From: Cytidiella melzeri
Taxonomy: Eukaryota > Basidiomycota > Agaricomycetes > Polyporales > Irpicaceae
Length of the DNA stretch: 64,000 bases
Assembly: GCA_022592445.1 (NCBI GenBank)
Contig: JABYQR010000004.1
Span: 372,001-436,000 of the forward strand
Reading direction: 5' to 3'
The first letter of the stretch is position 1, and the number at the start of each line of letters is the position of its first letter. Of this stretch, positions 56,101 to 64,000 are shown in pieces. The notes below the pieces were generated by a model, which was not told the DNA's origin, did no database searches, and worked only from the letters and a program-made list of their open reading frames with translations. The position numbers and the translations under genes were made by a program.

Positions 56101-58333
56101 ATGTCGCGCAACCGCACAAATTCCCTTTCCCCCAAAAGTTTATGAAAGTTTAGTCCCCCCGGTTTACCAGTATGTTGTATTGGCCCGAACCTCTGATCCT
56201 ACATCTCATTTGGTGGTTATAGTGCCCAAGGACGTACGCATTCGTCGCCGTGTACCCGAATCCTTCTTCGAAGCTCGTCGAGAACTACGTGAGCAAGGTC
56301 GTCCTCGCCTCTATACAGAGAAAGACCTTGAAGCTATCGTCTCCTACATCTCACGTTGTCCCCACTATCACCCTCTTGGCACCAGACTTCCTGCCTTCAA
56401 CCACAAAAAGTTTGCTCGTGACAACGAGTCCATCAAGGAACGTGCACGCACAGAATGCGCGCAAACCCTTGCAGAGCGGATTGAGAAACCGTCTCTCAAG
56501 GATCGCGTCTCCCAGGCACCCCCGCCACCTCGTCCAGACGCACAAAAACCTGTGACACTTGACTTCCACAAGTTCTCCATCAAGGATCAAGTCGGCATCC
56601 TCAAGCCAAAGATCGAGGCCACTACCAGACGCCTCAAGATTCTGATCGAACTCACTCGCGACTGCAACGACTCACAGGTTAGATCAGTCCTGTTACTCAA
56701 CGACAAACTTCTGTACCTCACAGAACACACGGAGGAAGTACTCTCCACGCGCACGCCTGCCCAGCTCAAAGCACTGAACTGGGGCTTGCAGTCAGTAGGA
56801 CAAATCAATTTCACACAATTGCGCAAGAGGTTGACGGAGGTTACGAGTCGAGTTGCATTTGTAGCGGACGGAGGATACTTTAAGAAACTCCCCTTGTAGT
56901 AGATAGCAATCATTGAGTGCGATAATATTTTCCACATTTTTGATCCCGACAATCGTCTGGACTGTCACGATAACGAAGAGGATCACGCGTATATCGAAGT
57001 CTGCAAACAGCAGCCGTGTCCAAATCGAAGTCAAAAGTTTGTGGTATCTCGTCATTTCAGACAAAGACAATGATACTCCGTTTACGTACCCTGTGATAAC
57101 AGTCAAATTCCGTTAACTGTCGGAGTTCCTGAAGAAGTCGAAGTTGATACCAGTTTAGTTATACCGGAAATCCCACCGGTTTCACCAGACGTCACCTCCA
57201 TTATTCCCGACCCCATCACTGCTCCTGTCACCCCCAAAACTCTACCCATTCAAACCGTTTCCCCCATCACAATGACAACACCCGCGGTTGATCCTGCCTT
57301 GATTGCAGCCATTGTAGCTGTAGTTGCGCAAGCAGTGCCGAGACCGCAAGTCACGGTCAACAATAACAACTCCAAGCCCGATAGATACAAGGGCAAACAT
57401 GGCCGCGACTTAGAGCGGTTCCTGTCACAATGCGAGGCTTACTGGGTGACCGCCAGTATCACCGATGAAAAAACCAAGGTCCTGACAGCAATCTACCGGT
57501 TGTCAGAGAAGGCTGCCCAATGGGCAATACCAGTCACGGACCATATGGCTGATCGCAACGGTAATTTGCCGGCCAACCTCGATACATGGGCCAAGTTTAA
57601 GACTGAGCTCAAGAAGTACTTCGGCGATGCAACACCCAAAGATACTGCTATCTGTGATTTGGAGAAGCTCTGTGGAGCAGAGAAAAAGGAGAAGAATGCG
57701 CGTGACGTAGGTACTTACGTCACCAATTTCCAATCCTACGTAGGTCGCATCAATGGGTTAAGCGACAAGGACAAGGAGATCCGGTTCATCAAGGGTCTCC
57801 CTGAATACATCTATGGGCGGCTGGCAACGGCCGAAGCACCTCCGGCCAATTACCAAGGCTGGATTGATAGGTCCCTGAAAATGGCAGCTGCATACACCCG
57901 CATCAGGGAGACAACAGAAAAGAAAACTTAGTCTGCTCCCCTGTCAACTACGTCGAGACCCACCCAGTCTCAGCCCAGGTTTACTCCGGTTCCCCGTCCT
58001 TCCAACGGTCCGGTTCCCATGGAGGTCGATGCCTCCAAAATGCAACAAGGTCGGCGGTGTTACAACTGCCAAGAAATTACCACTGACCCTAGTCACATTG
58101 CACGCACGTGCACCAAACCGGCAGTTCCACGCCCACCACCTCGAGGGACTCGTGTGGCTGCTACCAATGGAGAAGTACCTTATTCTCGGGCTGAAGAAAA
58201 GAAGCCTGAGAAGGAAGAAGCATTGAGCTCTTTGGGAGTGTTGGAAGTGACACTCAATGCCGTGCTAGGGGAATTGGAGAAGTTGAGGGCCGAGAACGCT
58301 GACCTCAAGAAGAGATTGGAGGAGGGTTTTTGA
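56101..58333 (+). pseudogene. gag: Element 2 Gag with long N-terminal part
   Basis: Probable start MSRNRTNSLSPKS at 56101, with one frameshift near 56130. After that a single frame continues to 58333, broken by TAG TAG at 56897-56902, TGA at 57071 and TAG at 57929. The first part (56180-56899, about 240 codons and no internal Met) is charged (RRVPESFFEARRELREQGRP, KFSIKDQVGILKPKIEATTR) and not recognised. From 57272 comes a typical retrotransposon Gag capsid (DRYKGKHGRDLERFLSQCEA, LDTWAKFKTELKKYF). A knuckle with wide spacing (CYNCQEITTDPSHIARTC) follows, then a C-terminal coiled coil (LGELEKLRAENADLKKRLEE). Confidence 0.75.
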
Positions 58334-61300
58334 TTCGGGCCATGGTTCGAGCTGCGCAAGCACGCGCCCCACGTATACCATGTAACAATAGATTTTCCGC
58401 ACTCGCATCTGATGTAGTAGAGACTGGTTCTGAATCAGAACATTTTCACGTACCTATCACAGTCTCAGGAGTACGGAGATCTAAAGAAGTCGCAGCAATG
58501 ATTGATAGTGGAGCCTCGACACTATTCATTCATAAACGGTTTGTTCGAGAGCATCGTATCAGAACCCGGAAGTTGAAACAGCCCATTCTGGTGTACAACA
58601 TAGACGGAACCCCAAATTGAGACGGGGCTATTGACAAAGTTGCCATTCTCAATATGAGGATAGGGGACCACGAGGAGAGGACCATCTTCACGGTCACTGA
58701 TATTGGACCCGAAGACGTAATTATAGGAATCAATTGGTTGCGGTATCATAACCCCACCATTGATTGGTACGAAGGCATCATCAGGATGGATGGATGTCCT
58801 GATGCATGTAAACCCAGGCAACGGGTTGATGAATCGAAGGAGGTTGCAGCTAAGAGAACAGCTGAGCCTAAATGGAAGAAGAGGATCCCAGGATTACGGA
58901 AAGCTGTGGAACAACTTCCGTACTTACCAGTGGATACGGAAGAGGATGAAGAAGATCTCGAAGAGACCACGGAAGGTTCAGGAAGTTTGGATGTAGCCGA
59001 ATCGCCAAAGTTACAGGCACAGGCCACTACTCAGCTCGGTGGAAAAGGAACTCCCCGACGCATTCTTTGTACACGTCTGACACCTATTGTACAGGAGGGC
59101 GAACGCTTGTTCACTCTAGCATGATACACATACTCTAGTGAATTAGCGGAGATTGAGAACAGGGTCAAACCAGTCAAAACATTTGAGGAGATGGTACCTG
59201 AACAATACCGTCAACATGCTCATATCTTTTCTGAAACGGAATCTCAACGACTTCCAGAACACAAGTTGTACAACCATGCAATTGAATTGATTCCGGAAGC
59301 AAAAGGATTCCATGCAAAGGTTTATCTGCTGTCGCATCCTGGGCAAGAAGAACTTGACAGGTTCTTCCAGGAGAACCTAGAGAAAGGGTACATCCGACCG
59401 TCAAAATCTCCAATGGCGTCACCTTTCTTCTTTGTCAAGAAAAAGGACGGAAAGTTGCGCCCGGTTCAGGACTATTGAAAGTTGAACAAGGTTACCATCA
59501 AGAACAGATACCCACTACCATTAATTTCTGAACTCATGGATAGGCTAAGAGGGGCTAAGTTCTTCACTAAGCAGGACGTCAGATGGGGATACAATAATGT
59601 CCGCATCAAGGAAGGCGATGAACACAAAGCTGCATTTGTCACCAATTGGGGATTATTTGAACCTACAGTCATGTTCTTCGACCTTATCAATTCCCCGGCT
59701 ACGTTCCAGAACATGATGAACGACATCCTTGCTGATCTCATTGCTGAGGGCAAGGTCACTGTTTACTTAGATGATATTCTCATCTATTCCAAGGAGATAT
59801 CTGAGCATTGTGCGGTGGTACATGAAGTTCTGAGACGACTCAGGCAGCATGACCTGATTCTTAAGCCTGAGAAATGCGAATTTGAGCGTTCAGAGACAGA
59901 GTATCTTGGTGTTATCATTGGCCACAACAGTTACATATGGACCCTGTCAAAGTAAAGGCAGTGGCTGAATGGCCTGTACCACAAAACGTCTCCGATATCC
60001 GCTGGTTTTGAGGGTTTGCAAACTTCTACCGGAGATTCATCAAGGACTTCGGAAAGATATGTAAGCCCCTAGATCGTCTTACGGGCAAGGTCCCTTGGAA
60101 ATGGGGCTCTGAAGAGCAGTCAGCGTTTGATGAACTCCGCCGACAATTTGTGGAAGCGCCGGTATTGGCAATGTGGAGTTTTGACAGACCCACACGTTTG
60201 GAAACGGATGCATCCGGATATGCAATGGGAGGGGTATTGGAGCAACAAGCCAAGACGGCACGTGGCATCCAGTAGCCTATCGGTCTGAAGGCATGACTGA
60301 GACCGAACAGAACTATGAAATATACAACCGTGAACTCATGGCAATTGTACGAGCTCTTGAAGACTGGCGTCATTACCTGGAAGGACTACCAGAGAAATTT
60401 CCATTTTCTCTGACCACAAGAATCTCGAGTACTGGAAGACAGCTCGTAACTGACACGTGTCAAGCACGCTGGTCGTTGTTCCTCTCACGCTTTAACTTGA
60501 GATCATTCCAAAGCCTGGGAAATCTATGGGAAAGTCGGATTCCATGTCACGGTTGGGTCAACATGAGGTCAAAGACGAAGAAGACAATCTATCCGAGTAG
60601 TCTTAGCACCCGAGGTTTTCGAGCTGCTGCATCTCAACGTGGACAGGCTAGTGTACAACCAGACAGAGACCTGTTGAAACGTATCCGTGAATGTTCCTTC
60701 GAGAGACCGAGGTGGCAGAAGCACTTGCCAAAGTCAAGAAACTCGGACCTCGTCTTCTAGCCGCGGACTCGAAGAGTGGAACGTGAGAATGGACTGTTAC
60801 TGTTCTGGGGAAAAGTTTATGTTCCTAAAGATGACGAGATCCGAAAGGAACTAGTTTGGAGACACCATGACTTCCCCGCTGCCAGACATCCAGGCAGGTA
60901 CAAAACCATGGAGTTATTATCTCGGAACTACTGGTGGCCTAGCATGACAGTTTTGTCAATGACTATGTAGACACGTGCAACACCTGTCAAAGAACCAAGA
61001 CGTACCCTGCCCACCACGTGGTCCGCTCAATCCACTGGATCCGCCCAATGCTCCGTGGGAAAGCGTCACCACAGACTTCATTGTCAAGCTGCCGCCATGT
61101 AAAGGATACGATTCCATCACGGTTGCAGTTGACCGAACAACAGCGCAGGTACATTGTTACCCATCACGGGAAAGCATGAAAACTCCCGAACACGTGCAGG
61201 ATTATATTGCAAACGTGTTCGACTCCATGGTGTACCTCGTCAGATGATCTCAGACCGCGGATCAGTGTTTGCATCCAAGTTCCTTTGTGCTATCTACGAT

Positions 61301-62269
61301 GCACTGGGAGTAAAGTCATCCATGTCCACCGCGTATCACCCTCAGACAGATGGTAAAACAGAACGTATGAACCAAGAGATAGAACAGTATCTCCGAGTAT
61401 TCTGTTCCTTCCGACAGGATGACTGGGTAGACTGGTTGCCAATTGCGGAGTTTGCGCTCAATAGCCGAGTACACTCGTCCACCGGGAAGGCCCCCTTCAA
61501 ACTGATCTATGGGTATCTACCAGAGTTCCAGGTACCTTTGAATCCGGTATCAAATGTTCCTGCAGCAGACGAACGTCTTCGAGCACTCCGAGAAGCCCAA
61601 GAAGACGCCAAAGCTGCGCTACAACTCACGGCAGAACGCATGAAGCGATTCTATGACCACAGAGTTACAAAGGCTCTGCAGTTTAAAGTCGGTGATAAGG
61701 TTTACATGGAGCGCAAGAAGCATCCAAAGGAACAGCCGGTGGCAAAACTAGCACCGAAATGAGATGGTCCTTATGAAGTCTTGGAAAAGATTGGGGACCT
61801 GAATTATCGGGTCAAACTCACCATTCGAGACAAGCGACACCCAGTGTTCCATGTAGATAGGCTACGACCGGCCAAAACGGCAAGTTTGGTCTCTAACCGG
61901 TAATTTCCTGAACCGGAGCCGATTGTGGTTGACGAAGAAGAGGAGTACAAAGTAGAACAGATCCTTGATTCTAGGATCTTTGGACGGAAGAAAGAGTTTC
62001 AGTACCGTGTCAAGTGGAAAGGATACCCAGATTCAGAAAATTCCTGGGAACCAGCATCCAACATCACTCATGCCGATGAAGCCGTAAAAGATTTCCACAG
62101 ACGACACCCAGGAGCTCCACAACCAATTGCTGCATCTCTTTTCTTGGCGATGAACTTCCGACTAATCAACGAGAATTTTGAGAAACTACCTTCAGAACTT
62201 CTACAACGAGTATCCTTGTGGGAAGACAGAAAAGACTCAACTCCTGCCTTCCGGAGAAAAGGCCTTTAG
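58330..62269 (+). pseudogene. pol: Element 2 Pol (protease, RT, RNase H, integrase, chromodomain)
   Basis: Begins in the -1 frame over the Gag stop. Protease: VAAMIDSGASTLFIHKRFV, later DVIIGINWLRYHNP. RT: FFVKKKDGKLRPVQDY, stop, [16 protein letters not shown], catalytic [11 protein letters not shown] near 59765. After a shift near 59940: FANFYRRFIKDFGKI, LETDASGYAMGG (RNase H) and, after another shift near 60255, YNRELMAIVRALEDWRHYLE. Integrase: HHDFPAARHPGRYKTMELL, TDFIVKLPPC, SDRGSVFASKF, and Glu in DGKTERMNQEIEQ. Chromodomain: VEQILDSRIFGRKKEFQYRV, WKGYPDSENSWEP near 62025. TGA stops at 58618, 59122, 59476, 60009 and 61760 all fit CGA to TGA. Confidence 0.87.
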
Positions 62270-62280
62270 GAGGAGGGTAA

Positions 62281-62773
62281 TGTCACGAACATGCATACTT
62301 TTTCCTTTCTTTTCCTTTTATTTTCCTTATCTTATCTTATCGATGGTACATGGCTACTGCATGTGATCAAGTGCATGTGACAGACTGGTCACATGATCAT
62401 AGAAGGTGCTGGAACATTGTGAAACATTGTAGAACATCGCACCATAGCACACCATACGTTTTCACGGCAGTGTTAGGAGTACAGACCCGGTACCAGGGGT
62501 CCTTGTCTGAGATGTATATAAACCTACCCTGTAGCTCCCTAAAGACCTCAGATTCTACCTCCTGGTCTTTAGGTGACATCCACCTTGTACTAGGTCTATC
62601 ACTGTACTAATATATCCTGGTCTTTAGCTCATCATTAGCTACTCCCTCGTCGTTGTCTCTCCCTCATCATCATCATCTTCCCTGTCGTCATCGTCCACGC
62701 GAGTTCGCTCGTCGTTCCTCCATCCCCGTCGTCACTTCCTCGCTCTTCATAGAGTTTGGTTGTGTTCTTGACA
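62281..62773 (+). repeat. 3' LTR of element 2
   Basis: 493 bp, preceded by the purine-rich AGGAGGAGGGTAA (62268-62280). It differs from the 5' copy at about 14 positions, several of them in pairs near the U5 end. Confidence 0.93.
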
Positions 62774-63036
62774 TATCATATGTACACATCTGTACCCATA
62801 TGCAGTCTGTAAAGATTAAAAGTGCATCTTAATTGCAAGAGTGATCTGATACAAAGTTATGAAGGGCTGATAACAAAGTCAGTGTGATGCTATCAACTCT
62901 ATTCATTTTTGTTTCATTTAGAGACTATTACAGCCTGTATTCTTCCATCAAATTCCCACACTTTGGGGGACAAGAGGGTCACATCTGGAAAAGCATCAAT
63001 GTGCTAGAACACACTTGAACAATCTTTCTCCATTCT
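62774..63036. other. AT-rich flank of element 2
   Basis: No gene recognised. The sequence does not continue the LINE that lies on the other side of element 2. It may be part of the minus-strand Copia-like remnant that follows. Confidence 0.4.
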
Positions 63037-63258
63037 TCAGAAATTGTACATTTTGACAGGCTTCATAGTAAAGTTGAGAAGTTTGTCTATGAGGCTTTTG
63101 AGATATATTGTCTTAATCAATGCATGTGCAAGTGCATACAATTTGGCTTTGGTGACCAAAAAAGTTGATAGTGAACCACACTTGCTTGACCAAGAGATAA
63201 ACAAGTTGTTGTATGTAAAGGTATAGCTCATTATTGGTTTATTACTGTATGTAGTCAT
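63037..63258 (-). pseudogene. Copia-type RNase H remnant
   Basis: 73 codons reading SYTFTYNNLFISWSSKCGSL and TKAKLYALAHALIKTIYLKS, then LIDKL. This matches the Ty1/Copia RNase H end (the -GGAISWSSK- ... -EAEYMAL-EA-KEA-WL--L pattern), with mutated positions and stops just beyond. The element runs on the minus strand and no other part of it is recognised in the window. Confidence 0.7.
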
Positions 63259-64000
63259 GCCGTTGGAGTTGGTGTATCTGACAAGAGAAGTAGTAGTTGT
63301 ATTTGGTTACTTTCCTAGGACCAGCCAGTAGTTGCACATTGCTTCTCCTACCTACCACATGCACATCTTGGTCCTTGTTGCTTTGCACCTCATGGCCTTG
63401 CATCTTGTGGCCTCATGCCACGCAATGTCACCCTTGTGCCTTGCCACATCACCTCTTGTTTGTTTAACTATTTTGTCTTCGTACTACTTAGCGCGCGCTT
63501 AGCGCCGTAGTTACCATATATAAGACTTACCTTGATCAATGCACTGCAATCGCTTTTGATCCCCAACTCTCTGTGTGACCACCACCTCAGTCTTCTCTCT
63601 CAACGCTCTCAACTCCTCTGATACCTTGTTAAAATTGTTTTCACCCAATGAGACACTAACACACCCCCTGGACACAGAGGGACCAGGCACAAACACACCA
63701 GACCTCAATGGAGGTGATCACGTGTGTGAGTAGTAACAGGGGCGGAGTGAATATGGGATGCAAGTGGGTCCAAGAGTCCCTGGCTGCACCTGAACAATAA
63801 CAAGAGGGGATGCAATGCGGCAAGAAGCAACAAGATGCAATGAGATGCAGCACAAAGCAATGAGGCATGAGGAGCGCAGATGGTAGGTGGGAGCTGCACA
63901 ACAACTAGGGGCAGGAGGAGGGGATTGGGTATGTAGTGAAGTGCAAGAAACAACAGTGATGCATGCCGAGGGATTTACAAGGTGACAGGTAAAGAACCCA
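63259..64000. other. Window end: possible LTR/leader of another element
   Basis: A TATA-like TATATAAG at about 63517 is followed by a pyrimidine-rich leader (CTCTCTCAACGCTCTCAACT near 63595) and an ACACACCCC...GACC stretch. This order resembles a plus-strand Copia-type promoter and leader, but no LTR partner or coding region is inside the window. Low-complexity AACAA/GCAATG words follow. No gene is called. Confidence 0.3.

Larger units (their letters stand above)
55579..62773 (+). mobile_element. Chromodomain Ty3 retrotransposon (chromovirus), element 2
   Basis: 7.2 kb with 493-bp LTRs starting TGTCA(T/C)GAACATGCA and ending TTCTTGACA. The LTRs differ at about 14 positions by eye (about 97% identity). 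Order: LTR, putative self-priming site, long Gag, protease, RT, RNase H, integrase, chromodomain, purine tract, LTR. Gag and Pol are in different frames (Pol is -1 to Gag). Interruptions are mostly TGA/TAG explainable by C-to-T, plus about four frameshifts. The flanks do not match (CCATC left, TATCA right), and the LINE on the left does not resume on the right, so the element or its site has been rearranged. Confidence 0.92.

Noticed and set aside
51031..61762. Reassigned TGA codon (alternative genetic code), since TGA recurs inside good reading frames
   Set aside because: Host genes in the window use TGA as a normal stop (mannanase, AIM6-type, Nudix, bL17m). In the elements TGA sits where Arg fits, so CGA-to-TGA mutation explains it.
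1..64000. tRNA genes, rRNA, CRISPR arrays, telomere repeats
   Set aside because: No GGTTCGA-type B box with a matching A box and acceptor stem, no rRNA-like sequence, no regularly spaced repeats and no TTAGGG array were seen by eye. A tRNAscan-type search would be more sensitive.

Overview
The window is fungal nuclear DNA, most probably from an Agaricomycete (mushroom or wood-decay basidiomycete). The evidence is the gene architecture: many introns of about 50-65 nt with GT(A/G)NGN donors, very small exons, tightly packed genes on both strands, and families typical of the group (DUF6533 membrane proteins, a fungal SLATT protein, small MG-start membrane peptides, chromodomain Ty3 elements). 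I see no bacterial features, CRISPR array or tRNA gene. The species cannot be fixed from this sequence.

Layout. 0.4-12 kb is a gene-rich block: a secreted GH5 endo-mannanase with 18 exons (403-2661), two diverged copies of a small unknown family (2990-3424 minus, 6947-7418 plus) flanking an ERI1-like DEDDh nuclease (3946-4735 minus) and an F-box-like protein (4959-6251 minus), a secreted PLC/GDPD-fold protein of the AIM6 type (9359-10488) and mitochondrial ribosomal protein bL17 (10552-11566 minus). 12.1-21.8 kb is transposon: a Ty3 element with apparently identical LTRs (12155-17711), then a degenerate minus-strand chromovirus (about 18.1-21.83 kb) that carries a 500-bp solo LTR with a perfect 5-bp target duplication. 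22-48 kb is a second genic block: two DHA2-type MFS exporters in inverted orientation (22036-23905 minus, 34249-36338 plus), cytosolic TyrRS, a DnaJ/DnaJ-X cochaperone, a CoA-type Nudix hydrolase, two DUF6533 proteins, a small MGC-start membrane protein, a TFIIIC tau55-like subunit and a large SLATT-domain protein (45039-47647 minus). Between them, 36.4-40.8 kb is a gene-poor stretch with one 70-bp tandem duplication. 49.9-63.3 kb is a second transposon block: a solo LTR, a Tad1-like LINE (51031-55578) cut off by a chromovirus (55579-62773), and a Copia RNase H remnant.

Most interesting signals. (1) In the LINE and the 55.6-62.8 kb chromovirus, reading frames stay aligned across interruptions that are nearly all TGA or TAG codons explainable as CGA or CAG with a C-to-T change, a footprint of methyl-C deamination or RIP-like mutation. 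(2) The chromovirus has an 11-nt sequence just after its 5' LTR that is the perfect complement of an 11-nt stretch about 30 nt downstream of the LTR TATA box, and that stretch lies in a hairpin loop. This is the layout expected for Tf1/sushi-type self-priming rather than tRNA priming. (3) The SLATT gene carries a two-TM effector domain, known from prokaryotic nucleotide-signalling conflict systems, behind a long proline-rich region. (4) A frameshifted two-TM ORF occupies the env position downstream of a chromodomain.

Exon structures were worked out by eye from splice motifs, frame and family conservation. No search or transcript data were available.
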